NCBI GenBank assembly: GCA_964390805.1
Contig: CAYMKL010000056.1
Span: 1-40,715 of the forward strand
DNA length: 40,715 bases
Reading direction: 5' to 3'
Source: CAYMKL01 sp964390805
GTDB lineage: Bacteria; Chloroflexota; Anaerolineae; VGOG01
Shown here: piece after piece, positions 32,346 through 40,169 of the stretch
Position numbering within the stretch: position 1 is the first letter of the stretch
How the letters are laid out: each line of letters begins with the position of its first letter
The notes under the pieces: model-generated
Database searches by the model: none
Told to the model about the DNA's origin: nothing
The model's input: the letters and a program-made list of their open reading frames with translations, nothing else
Position numbers and translations under genes: made by a program

Positions 32346-33089
32346 TCAATCCACCAATCTATACTTGATCAAAGTAAGAAACGCTTCGAGGCCATCTTGC
32401 CACCTGATTTTCTTGCCCTCGTCAGTAGACCTGCCATGATAGGAAATCGGGACTTCCACGATTTTGTACCCTCTTTTTCGGACCTTGGCCGTGACCTCGG
32501 GGCAGAAATCAAAGCCCGTACACTTCAGGTTCAGGCTCTTTAGCACATCCGCCTTGAAAACCTTATAGCACGTTCCTTCATCAGTGATCCAGTTCAGAAA
32601 CAACAAGCTGGCCGTCAGGGCCAGGATTTTGTTGGCGACGTAATTCAAAAAGTGCATATTGGTAATCTCACCCAGGAACCTGGAACCATAGACCACGCTG
32701 GCTCGACCTTCAAGGATCGGTTCTAGCAACTTGTGGTAGTCGGCGGGATTGTACTCCAAATCTCCGTCCTGTATGATGACGATATCCCCTGTCACATGTT
32801 GCAATGCAGTTCTTATGGCCGCGCCTTTGCCTGTATTCTGATCATGATAGACGACTCTTACCTCATCGTCCGCTATTTGGCTCAGGATCTCACGGGTTCC
32901 ATCGGAAGAATGATCATCAACAACTATGATCTCCTTCGACAAGCTCAGGATGCCAGCCTTCTCAAGATCAACCTCTTGCACCTGTCTAAGCGCCTCCCGT
33001 ATCGTGTGCAACTCGTTGTGAACGGGAATGATGACCGATAGTTTCAACTCACGTTTCACGTTTGACGTTTCACGGCGTCTTGGTTTCAT
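32346..33089 (-). CDS. Glycosyltransferase family 2, polyprenyl-phosphate sugar synthase-like (DPM1/GtrB type)
   Basis: 247 residues from ATG 33089; upstream in-frame codons are the GT9-like gene in another frame. A GT-A domain covers nearly all of it: LSVIIPVHNELHTIREALRQ, IIVVDDHSSDGTREIL, NTGKGAAIRTALQHVTGDIV, and the DGDLEYNPADY metal-binding motif, then VYGSRFLG. This is the pattern of dolichol-P-mannose/undecaprenyl-P-glucose synthases, but without the C-terminal membrane helices of GtrB. It would make the polyprenyl-P sugar that the GT-C enzymes of this operon use. Residues 6-14 (RETSNVKRE) are encoded by a 7-nt repeat at the gene junction. It overlaps the upstream gene by 20 nt. Confidence 0.9.
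   Translation of the reverse strand: MKPRRRETSNVKRELKLSVIIPVHNELHTIREALRQVQEVDLEKAGILSLSKEIIVVDDHSSDGTREILSQIADDEVRVVYHDQNTGKGAAIRTALQHVTGDIVIIQDGDLEYNPADYHKLLEPILEGRASVVYGSRFLGEITNMHFLNYVANKILALTASLLFLNWITDEGTCYKVFKADVLKSLNLKCTGFDFCPEVTAKVRKRGYKIVEVPISYHGRSTDEGKKIRWQDGLEAFLTLIKYRLVD
33050..33074. repeat. 7-nt tandem repeat (ACGTTTC/G)
   Basis: About three and a half units of ACGTTTC/ACGTTTG at the overlap of the GT2 and GT9-like genes, read as RETSNVKRE at the GT2 N-terminus. Confidence 0.7.
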
Positions 33090-33681
33090 GTCTGTAGTAC
33101 CACCGACGGGCAAAGAGCCATCCCACCGAGCACAGTAGGCGGATACAGGCAAGCGGTAGCAGGAAGAGATTGGCAAGCTTTCTGAGTAACAGGACGAAGA
33201 AGTTCTGCTGCAGGGAGGCACCTGAGAAGAGCTTGTCCCGCAGACGCCACTTGATGTGGCTCCAGATGATGCGCCGGTGGCGATAATCCCACTCGAAACT
33301 GTCGCCGTTTTCGTTGTAAACGATCATGCGGGGCGCTCGACACATAAAGGTAAGCACTTTGAATTTGTTATATCTCCCCTCTCCCTCGTGGGTGAAGAGC
33401 GCTACTTTGCAGTCGTATTCCTGCCGACGCAACTCCCACAATTGACGCGCCAGGAAAACTCTGAGATTGCTGTAAACCGCCGTGTCGCCGACACCTGGGT
33501 GCCGCGACAGTTCGTCCAGGATGTCCGGGTCCGTCAACACGGTGATTTCGCCGTGCGGGAACCTCTTTCCGAGGCTTTCCAACACCATCAGCAGGTTGGG
33601 CAACGAGCCCGATCTCACCACCAGAATATTCTGTGACAGCGGACTACAGGATTTAACAGACTTTGCTTCCCTTTGCTCCAC
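33070..33681 (-). CDS. GT9/heptosyltransferase-like protein, short
   Basis: 203 residues. The N-terminus (NILVVRSGSLPNLLMVLESL, then PHGEITVLTDPDILDEL) resembles the first Rossmann domain of GT9 heptosyltransferases (ADP-heptose type), and VALFTHEGEGRYNKFKVLTF continues the fold. The second, nucleotide-sugar-binding half of GT9 is absent. Instead there is a basic region and a hydrophobic segment (LANLFLLPLACIRLLCSVGW). It is thus about half the usual length and may be a scaffold or a degenerate transferase. It starts with GTG 33681 inside the previous gene (29-nt overlap) with AAGGAG 10 nt upstream. Family assignment is tentative. Confidence 0.65.
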   Translation of the reverse strand: MEQREAKSVKSCSPLSQNILVVRSGSLPNLLMVLESLGKRFPHGEITVLTDPDILDELSRHPGVGDTAVYSNLRVFLARQLWELRRQEYDCKVALFTHEGEGRYNKFKVLTFMCRAPRMIVYNENGDSFEWDYRHRRIIWSHIKWRLRDKLFSGASLQQNFFVLLLRKLANLFLLPLACIRLLCSVGWLFARRWYYRHETKTP

Positions 33682-36079
33682 AGCTCCCCTGCTCCCTTCC
33701 TCCCCTGCTCTCAGTTAATATCTTATCATACATTTCTTCGACCTGCCGGATGATGATTTCCCAATCGTATTCCGTTTCCACCCGTCTTCTGCCATTTCGG
33801 CCCAGTTTCTCCCTCAGGGCCTTGTCCTTTAACAGCCTCACCGTCTGAGCAGCGAATCCCTGTGGATCATCGGCTATCAGAACGTCCTCGCCAGGTGTGC
33901 AGTCAATGCCTTGACTCCCCACGCTGGTGGTAACAACGGGTTTAGCCATCCCCCAAGCTTCGAGGATTTTGACCCGCATACCCGTGCCGAGCCACAGAGG
34001 GGCTACGTACACCGCACTCCTGGCGATGTAAGGTTTTATGTCCTCAACCCAGCCGGTGACAACAACGTTGTCCATCTTACCTAGCCTTATGATTTCATCA
34101 GGGGGGCTGGAGCCAACAATGAACAGCTTTGTCTCAGGGATTTCCTTTCTTATGAGCGGTAGGATCTCCCTGCAAAAGTGGATTATCCCGTGGATGTTGG
34201 GAGAATGCCTGAAGTAGCCGATGAAGACCAGGCTGTTGGGTTCCTCCGGAATATCCTGCGGCACGAAACAGGAGGTGTCTACAGCCATAGGGACGACTTC
34301 GATATCGAGCCTTGGCTCAAAAGACAGCAGTTCTTTTCTATCGGCATCGGTCAGAGCCACGATCTTATCGAATCGGCGACAAGCTTTTAGCTCATAATCA
34401 ATCATCACCAGCCACCCCATGAGGGCTTTGAATTTCTCCCACGAGAAGGGGAAGCTTTCGAAGGCCCGGCGGTGTGTGGCGAAGGCCACTTCGTGCTCCG
34501 TCAGCAGGGTGCAAGACCGCACGGTGTCAGGCACATATTGCGCCATTTGGGTATACTCTATCTGCACGATGTCGAAGTCCCTCTCCGAGAGCAACCTGTG
34601 AATCTCTGCTTCCATTGGAGTGGAATTGAACTCACTGACCACGAAAGGCTCCAGCAGCAATGGGCTGCGCCTGCGGTAAGGCGGCTTTCGGTGGATGACC
34701 ACAACCTCCTGGCAATATCTCTCCAGCTCCGGAACATACTGAAGCTCGCTCTCCTTGTCAATGAAAGTAACCACACTCACCTGGTGCCGCTGGGCCAGCA
34801 GCCTGATCATGGTGTACATCCTGCCCGCTCCGGCGTGGACGCCAACGCAGGGGATGTAGGGGCAGATGAAGAGGATGTTTTTGGATATTGGATATTGGGT
34901 ATTGGAGGCCTGCCCTGAGGCTAGTCGAAGGGTTGGAGGTTGGAATTTCTCCTTGTAGTGGAACAGGTCTGATGATACCGTTAACACCTCCCGATCGCTT
35001 AGTCTGCCCGAACGGTTCTCTCTGCCTCTCCGCTGCCAAACCTCCCCCAACTGGCCTACGGCACTGGCGAAAGCGGCTAGATAGGTGTAGTTGCCGAGCA
35101 TGTAATTCCACACCAGCCTGCCCAGGAGAACGAAGGGGTGGAGGAGGAGCAATCGGGTGTCAGTGAAGTTCTTCCATAAGAAGAGAAAATGGTTTCTATT
35201 GACTGCCTTATGAGTGAAATCCGCGTCGTAGGCCTTGCCGATGGTGCCCCGGTGTTTGTGATGCACTACGCTGCGCGGCTCATAGAGAACCTTCCAGCCT
35301 CTTTTCCAGGCTCTATAGGAAATGTCTGTGTCTTCCCAGTAGAAGGGCTGGAAAAGCTCATCGAATCCACCCAGGGCGAGAAACTTGTTTCTATCGAAGG
35401 CTGACGAGCCTCCACCAGCGTAGAGCACTGGGCGTCCCTGATCCGCATCTCCCGGCTCATCATGAACAACCTGCAGGAAGCCTAGTTTCAAGAAGCCTCG
35501 CGTCTGACCGGTTTCCTCGCGTCGCTTCTCAACATCCCAGAAGTGAATCTGCGAGCTCACGGCGAAAACGGTCTCATCATTGAAACCATCGAGCAGAGGG
35601 CGCAGAAAGCCCTGGTCAACGATCATGTCGTTATTGAGAAAAACAATGATCTCAGTTTGGCTCTCTGCCACGCCAGCATTGCAACCGCCTGCGAATCCCC
35701 TGTTGCTATCAAGCTCCAGCACTTTGACCTCAGGATAGTTGGCCTTGAGGAATGGCACACTGTCATCGCTGCTGTGATTGTCCACCACGATGATCTCATG
35801 ACCCTCACCATCACTCTTCACCGCCTCCACGACAGAGGGCAGGCATTGCTCCAGCAGCTCTCTGCCGTTCCAGTTGGGGATAATGATAGTGGCCCTGCTG
35901 GTATCGGGCCTGCCCAACTTCGTGTTTCGTGTTTCGTGTTTCGTGTTTCGTGGTAAGCGAAGCGGCGTAAGCGAAGCGGCGTAACCCACAATGTCGGCGA
36001 GGACGAGAGAGGCCACGATGCCCAAGACAAGGGGCATAAGAAGCATTATAACAAACGGAAAGGCAAGGACAAAGAGCAT
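33653..36079 (-). CDS. Fused GT2-GT4 bifunctional glycosyltransferase
   Basis: 808 residues from ATG 36079 (MLFVLAFPFVIML); an upstream in-frame TTG at 36127 lies in repeat DNA and is not preferred. Order: a membrane helix pair (1-35), a GT2 domain (about 63-330; IIIPNWNGRELLEQCLPSV, IVVDNHSSDDSVPFL, FLNNDMIVDQGF, WEDTDISYRAWKR), a linker, then a GT4 domain (about 401-799; NILFICPYIPCVGVHAGAGR, VFIGYFRHSPNIHGII, VYVAPLWLGTGMRVKILEAW, GMAKPVVTTSVGSQGI). It should add two different sugars in turn. Both junctions hold translated repeats: NTKHETRNTK before GT2 and RLASGQASNTQYPIS before GT4. This suggests that repeat insertion joined previously separate genes. The C-terminal tail overlaps the next gene. 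Confidence 0.88.
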   Translation of the reverse strand: MLFVLAFPFVIMLLMPLVLGIVASLVLADIVGYAASLTPLRLPRNTKHETRNTKLGRPDTSRATIIIPNWNGRELLEQCLPSVVEAVKSDGEGHEIIVVDNHSSDDSVPFLKANYPEVKVLELDSNRGFAGGCNAGVAESQTEIIVFLNNDMIVDQGFLRPLLDGFNDETVFAVSSQIHFWDVEKRREETGQTRGFLKLGFLQVVHDEPGDADQGRPVLYAGGGSSAFDRNKFLALGGFDELFQPFYWEDTDISYRAWKRGWKVLYEPRSVVHHKHRGTIGKAYDADFTHKAVNRNHFLFLWKNFTDTRLLLLHPFVLLGRLVWNYMLGNYTYLAAFASAVGQLGEVWQRRGRENRSGRLSDREVLTVSSDLFHYKEKFQPPTLRLASGQASNTQYPISKNILFICPYIPCVGVHAGAGRMYTMIRLLAQRHQVSVVTFIDKESELQYVPELERYCQEVVVIHRKPPYRRRSPLLLEPFVVSEFNSTPMEAEIHRLLSERDFDIVQIEYTQMAQYVPDTVRSCTLLTEHEVAFATHRRAFESFPFSWEKFKALMGWLVMIDYELKACRRFDKIVALTDADRKELLSFEPRLDIEVVPMAVDTSCFVPQDIPEEPNSLVFIGYFRHSPNIHGIIHFCREILPLIRKEIPETKLFIVGSSPPDEIIRLGKMDNVVVTGWVEDIKPYIARSAVYVAPLWLGTGMRVKILEAWGMAKPVVTTSVGSQGIDCTPGEDVLIADDPQGFAAQTVRLLKDKALREKLGRNGRRRVETEYDWEIIIRQVEEMYDKILTESRGGREQGSCGAKGSKVC
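34881..34943. repeat. Composite repeat at the GT2-GT4 domain boundary
   Basis: TTGGATAT-type units (34881-34903) followed by GGAGGCCTGCCCTGAGGCTA and TCGAAGGGTTGG; the same two-part composite as 20302-20407. It is read as RLASGQASNTQYPIS. Confidence 0.75.
35921..35981. repeat. (CGTGTTT)4 plus two 14-nt repeats at the start of the GT2 domain
   Basis: Four perfect 7-nt units (35921-35948) are followed by two perfect copies of TAAGCGAAGCGGCG (35954-35967 and 35968-35981). In frame they give TPLRLPRNTKHETRNTK between the membrane segment and the GT2 domain. Confidence 0.85.
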
Positions 36080-36090
36080 GTCCCTCAGCA

Positions 36091-36150
36091 ATGTTGGAAG
36101 TTGGAAGCTGGAAGCTGGATTATCCAATCTCTAATCTCTAATCTCCAATT
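36091..36150. repeat. Degenerate 7-nt repeats at the methyltransferase/GT2-GT4 gene junction
   Basis: GTTGGAA/GCTGGAA units (36091-36120) and ATCTCTA units (about 36126-36146). They fill the space between the stop of the methyltransferase gene and ATG 36079 of the next gene, and reach into the methyltransferase C-terminus. Confidence 0.65.
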
Positions 36151-37622
36151 CTTAATTTTCCAAACAGCTTGTAATACCAACTTTGCTTGACCCGGGTCAA
36201 CTCTTCATTCAGTTGAAGCGTCCATTGCGTGCGGTCTTCGAACTCACTCCGTAACTGCCTGAGATGTTGGTCTTTTTGCTCCAACTCTTCCAGGAGTTGC
36301 AGGGCCCACTGGGTTTGCACCTCCAGCTCATCCTGTAAGCTCAGTATCCGCCGATCTTTCTCCTGTACCGCGTCCCGGAGCTGCAGCGCCCACTCCGTCC
36401 GCTCATCGAACTCCTCCTGCAGCTTCCCAAGATGTTCTTCCCTTTTCTCAAAGTCATCCTTCAGCTTCAAGGCCCACTCTGTCCGCTCCTTCAACTGATC
36501 TTGAAGCCCCAGGGCCCAGTTCCTCTGGTCCTCCAATTCGCCCTGCAACTCAACTATCCGTTGTCCTTTCTCATCGGCCTCTTGTTGAAGCTTGAGGGCC
36601 CACTCCGTCCGCTCCTCACGCACATCCTGCAACTCAAGTATCCGGCGATCTCTATCCTCGACTTCTCCTCGAAGCTTGAGAGTCCATTCCGTCCGCTCCT
36701 CGAACTCACGTTGTAGCTTGCTGATATATGCGTCCTTCTTCTCCAACTCATACCTAAGCTGCAACGCCCACTCCGTCCGCTTCTCAAGTTCATCTGCCAG
36801 AGCGGCTACCCGCGGCTCCTCCAGCTTCAAGCTTAGTAGCAGATCAGCCAACTTTAGCTTGATGTCTACTGGAGTATCGGCCTTGACTCTTCCGTATCTA
36901 CCTGCAATGTAATCCCTATCCAAGCTGTGCTGCTTGCTGGCCAATATCACCGTCCGATAACAGGGCGGCCGGTTGTCGCTAACGTAGAGATTCTGATTAT
37001 AGAACTTGTTGATCATGGCCACCAGTTTCTCGGAGCTCGGCAGGGCCTGGACCGTCGAGATCGCCATCATCATCATCACCAGCCAGTTGTACAGGTAACC
37101 ATTGGGTATTTCCAGGTGTTGCACGCCATTCTGGTCAAGGAAAGAGAGCGTTTCATCGAGACCAGGAAGCCCTCTGGCAAAATGCTCTTCCAGGGAATGG
37201 TTAGGGTGGCCGATTTTCTTGATGAAGAACTCGTTGACGATCTCCTCGGCGAGAGAGATGTTTTCATCCTCAAAAGGCGCGGCCAGTAACACGTAGTTCC
37301 TGCTGATTCGAAGCTGCTCCCCCAGAAACCCAGGCCTCCGGTCAGGCGGGATGTGCTCCAGGGTATCTACGCTAACCACCAAATCGAAACTGTCATTCTC
37401 AAATGGCAGCCTTGCCCCATCGCCCTGAACGCGGTTCCGTCCCTCCAAAGGCAGCATGTCCAGGATAAACGTGTCGTCCTGCGGCAAGAAATCCGCAATC
37501 AGCCCGGAATGCCCCCCGACATCCAGGATCCTCAATCGGCGGCCGTCTCGGATCAAGCCCACAAGCTCTTCCACCATCTTGTATCTTTGATATTGGTCGA
37601 AAGGCAGTTCGAGTTTATTCAT
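36138..37622 (-). CDS. SAM-dependent methyltransferase fused to a 28-residue-repeat coiled coil (WbdD-like chain-length regulator?)
   Basis: 494 residues from ATG 37622, 4 nt after the Wzt stop. Residues 15-230 are a class I methyltransferase: motif I ILDVGGHSG (32-40), DMLPLEGRNRVQGDGARLPF, and SFDLVVSVDTLEHI. Residues 281-490 are a coiled coil of seven 28-residue units (four heptads each) starting ERTEWALKL/QRTQWALQL, plus one 14-residue half unit; the last unit leads into YYKLFGKL. In ABC-dependent O-polysaccharide systems, WbdD has a methyltransferase and a coiled coil that acts as a molecular ruler for chain length. The position next to Wzm and Wzt supports a similar role, but the kinase domain of WbdD is absent and homology is not shown here. 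Confidence 0.85.
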   Translation of the reverse strand: MNKLELPFDQYQRYKMVEELVGLIRDGRRLRILDVGGHSGLIADFLPQDDTFILDMLPLEGRNRVQGDGARLPFENDSFDLVVSVDTLEHIPPDRRPGFLGEQLRISRNYVLLAAPFEDENISLAEEIVNEFFIKKIGHPNHSLEEHFARGLPGLDETLSFLDQNGVQHLEIPNGYLYNWLVMMMMAISTVQALPSSEKLVAMINKFYNQNLYVSDNRPPCYRTVILASKQHSLDRDYIAGRYGRVKADTPVDIKLKLADLLLSLKLEEPRVAALADELEKRTEWALQLRYELEKKDAYISKLQREFEERTEWTLKLRGEVEDRDRRILELQDVREERTEWALKLQQEADEKGQRIVELQGELEDQRNWALGLQDQLKERTEWALKLKDDFEKREEHLGKLQEEFDERTEWALQLRDAVQEKDRRILSLQDELEVQTQWALQLLEELEQKDQHLRQLRSEFEDRTQWTLQLNEELTRVKQSWYYKLFGKLRIGD

Positions 37623-37626
37623 CTCT

Positions 37627-39384
37627 CTAATCAGTCCAGACCTCCTGCACCGCAACGCCCAATTCGCGACGATCCTCGCTCAGTCCTGCCTCGGCGGGTA
37701 TCAGGGTCTGTCTCACTTCGATGGTCACTTTGATGGGCCTGCTCATATTCGGTTGAGGCAGGCGGAAGGAAAAAGTCCGAGGGTCGGTGCCGGTTAGATC
37801 AAACTTGCCTACTACTCTGCCATCAACGTAGACCCTCCCCGATTGGGGGCTGAGGGCTGGTTGGGGACACCAGGCTATCATGGAGAGTTGGCTGGCAGAC
37901 CCATCTGGCATCAAGAGCAGCGAGGCCCTTTTTCCCGTCCAGCGCACTTTGGGGGGCCAGTCTTCGACCTCGTGCCACTCCCCATCCAAACAATGCTCAT
38001 CGTTCTCCCCCATCAGGACGTGGGTGGGTAGCCTTTCAAACTTCAAACTTCCAAGGACACGCCCCCCCTCAATCCCCCCCAACCCTTCGACCTTGCTCAG
38101 GGCAGGCTTTGGGGGGGAGGTTTCAACCTCCAACTTCCCAGAAGTATCTAGGGGGTGGCCACCGAGCCAGCGATGGGGCAGTGCGACCAAGCCCCCGTCT
38201 TCCGCTCCCCACACGGAAAACTGGTACATCTGGCGGTGCATGTCGTAGGGAAGCTGCCACTTGTCGTCAGGCCAGATCCCGACACTGACAGCATAAGTGC
38301 CTGCGGACAGGGGCAGTTCGCCATACTCCAGTTCAACTACCCCTTTTCCAACCCCGGCGTCATAGCGAATCCTCTTGGCAAAGGTGTTGGTGCCATGGAT
38401 GTGCAACCTATCGCTGCGGTGAATGCCCACCCCAAAGGTCAGATCGGCGACAGGCTCTTTCACCTTATAGTATAGCCTAATTCTCATCGTTTCGCCAGTT
38501 TGATAAACGTGTCGCTCCTCCCCATCTCCGCTTAGAAGCTGCACCTCGTAGATCTCGACCTCACCACTGCCCCACCGGTTCTCCAGTTGTTGCTCCTCCA
38601 GCTCGTACCTAAGATGGCGATGCTTCTTGTCTAAAGCCACCCCTTCCTTCCTGCGCAGGTCATCCAAGTAATCGTAAATCACCTTGTCGGGGTTGCCCAT
38701 AGACTGGATGTCCCCCTGCTCAAGCCAGACGGCCTGGTCACACAACTTCCGCACCGTCTCCAAGGAATGGGAGACAAAAACCATCGTCCTGCCTTGCTTC
38801 TTGAACTCTTCGATCTTTGCCAGGCACTTTTTCTGAAATGCCTCGTCGCCAACGGCCAGCACCTCATCAATCAGCAAGATGTCTGGTTCGATGTTGATGG
38901 CGATGGCGAAGCCCAATCGCATGTACATCCCCGACGAGTAATGTTTCAGAGGCGCATTGATGAAGCGCTCCAGCTCAGCGAATTCCACTATCCCTTTGAA
39001 CTTGGCGTCCATTTCCTCCTGGCTCAGCCCCAGGATCGAGCCATTGAGATAGACGTTTTCCCGCCCTGTGAGATCGGGATGGAAGCCGGCTCCCAACTCG
39101 ATCAGCGCGAACACCTTGCCATCAACAGTGATGCTACCTGAGGTGGGTTCCAGGATGCGCGTGATCAGCTTGAGGATGGTGCTCTTCCCGGAGCCGTTAG
39201 GCCCGATGATGCCCAGCATCTCCCCCCGCTCCACCTCGAAGCTGACGTCCTTCAGGGCCCAGAGCTCCTCCCGCGAACGGCTGCGCCACAGGGCGCCGAT
39301 CACCAACTCCTGAAAAGACCTCGGCCGGGCGTGGTGAAGGATGAAGCGCTTGGAGACCTTCTCGAACTCGATGGCCGCCGCCAT
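37627..39384 (-). CDS. wzt: ABC transporter ATPase for polysaccharide export, with C-terminal carbohydrate-binding domain (Wzt-like)
   Basis: 585 residues from ATG 39384, overlapping the permease stop by one base with AGGAGG 4 nt upstream. The nucleotide-binding domain has Walker A GPNGSGKST (61-69), the TagH/Wzt-type signature HYSSGMYMRLGFA (148-160), Walker B ILLIDEVLAVGD (169-180) and switch His in FVSHS (203-207). Residues 272-396 are a Wzt_C-like beta-sandwich, which in E. coli O8/O9a recognises the modified chain end. A further domain (about 466-585; RWTGKRASLLLMP, RVYVDGRVVGKFDL, IPAEAGLSEDRRELGV) is not in classical Wzt and matches the C-terminus of the GT-C at 24009-26669. The linker at 422-442 is repeat DNA (PPKPALSKVEGLGG). 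With the permease it should export an undecaprenyl-linked glycan. Confidence 0.93.
   Translation of the reverse strand: MAAAIEFEKVSKRFILHHARPRSFQELVIGALWRSRSREELWALKDVSFEVERGEMLGIIGPNGSGKSTILKLITRILEPTSGSITVDGKVFALIELGAGFHPDLTGRENVYLNGSILGLSQEEMDAKFKGIVEFAELERFINAPLKHYSSGMYMRLGFAIAINIEPDILLIDEVLAVGDEAFQKKCLAKIEEFKKQGRTMVFVSHSLETVRKLCDQAVWLEQGDIQSMGNPDKVIYDYLDDLRRKEGVALDKKHRHLRYELEEQQLENRWGSGEVEIYEVQLLSGDGEERHVYQTGETMRIRLYYKVKEPVADLTFGVGIHRSDRLHIHGTNTFAKRIRYDAGVGKGVVELEYGELPLSAGTYAVSVGIWPDDKWQLPYDMHRQMYQFSVWGAEDGGLVALPHRWLGGHPLDTSGKLEVETSPPKPALSKVEGLGGIEGGRVLGSLKFERLPTHVLMGENDEHCLDGEWHEVEDWPPKVRWTGKRASLLLMPDGSASQLSMIAWCPQPALSPQSGRVYVDGRVVGKFDLTGTDPRTFSFRLPQPNMSRPIKVTIEVRQTLIPAEAGLSEDRRELGVAVQEVWTD
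38079..38116. repeat. Dispersed repeat encoding the inter-domain linker of the Wzt-like ATPase
   Basis: CCAACCCTTCGACCTTGCTC followed by AGGGCAGGCTTTGGGG. It is read as KPALSKVEGLGG between the Wzt_C domain and the last domain. Confidence 0.75.
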
Positions 39385-40166
39385 CACACCTCCTCGCCGA
39401 AGACAGGGCTGTAGCGAGTGAAGACGAAGTAGCCCACCACCAGAGCGATCACCGAGGTGACAAGGGTGCGGAAAATGAACCCCGGCTCCATTGATATTCC
39501 GTGATAGATAACGATCCGATACCAAGAGATGAAGGAAGCCATAGGATTGACCCAGTACATCCATCTAGCATACTTAGGAACAAGGTCCTCGATACGGTAG
39601 AAGACGGGGGTCAAGAAGAACCAGGCCAGCATGCCCACCTCCATGATGATCTTCGTATCGCGATAGAAGACGTTCAGGGTAGCGAAGATCAGAGCCAGGC
39701 CCAGGGTGAAGATTGTTTGTATGAAGATGATCAGCGGCAAGTACAACGCCCAGGGGGTGAGCCGAACCCCGAAGGCGAACAACATGGCGAAGAGGACGAT
39801 CAAGGCCAGGAGGAAGTTGACCAGGTTAGCGAGCACGATCGAGATAGGCAGCACCTCCCGTGGAAAATACACTTTCTTGATCAGATGCGCATTGCCCACG
39901 ATGCTATCAATGGCGCCCATGATGGAAGTATTGAAATAGTTCCAAGGCAGAAGGGCACAGAGGATAAAAATGGGGAATTTGGGGATGACGTTGTTGGGCA
40001 TCAGGATGGTGAAGAGGACCGTGTAGACAGTCATCATCAGCAAGGGGTTGCCCAAAGACCAGACAAAGCCCAGGACAGAGTTGCGGTAGCGCAGCTTGAT
40101 GTCCCGGATCACCAGGTTCCTCACCAACTCTCGATATTTAACTAATTCCAGAATTCTTTCTTTCAT
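39384..40166 (-). CDS. wzm: ABC transporter permease for polysaccharide export (Wzm-like, ABC-2 type)
   Basis: 260 residues, the usual length for Wzm/TagG/RfbA permeases. RELVRNLVIRDIKLRYRNSV and LGFVWSLGNPLLMMTVYTVL at the N-terminus and FLTPVFYRIEDLVPKYARWM then YWVNPMASFISWYRIVIYHG near the C-terminus are family hallmarks; six transmembrane helices can be placed. It forms the channel through which the ATPase encoded next pushes the lipid-linked polysaccharide. The ATG has GAGG 6 nt upstream and lies 3 nt after the previous stop; the stop overlaps the ATPase start. It is the second gene of the visible operon. Confidence 0.93.
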   Translation of the reverse strand: MKERILELVKYRELVRNLVIRDIKLRYRNSVLGFVWSLGNPLLMMTVYTVLFTILMPNNVIPKFPIFILCALLPWNYFNTSIMGAIDSIVGNAHLIKKVYFPREVLPISIVLANLVNFLLALIVLFAMLFAFGVRLTPWALYLPLIIFIQTIFTLGLALIFATLNVFYRDTKIIMEVGMLAWFFLTPVFYRIEDLVPKYARWMYWVNPMASFISWYRIVIYHGISMEPGFIFRTLVTSVIALVVGYFVFTRYSPVFGEEV

Positions 40167-40169
40167 CTC

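Noticed and set aside
36229..36912. Ser/Arg-rich plus-strand open frames opposite the coiled-coil methyltransferase
   Set aside because: They mirror the repeated Glu/Leu/Arg codons of the coiled coil and have no independent support.
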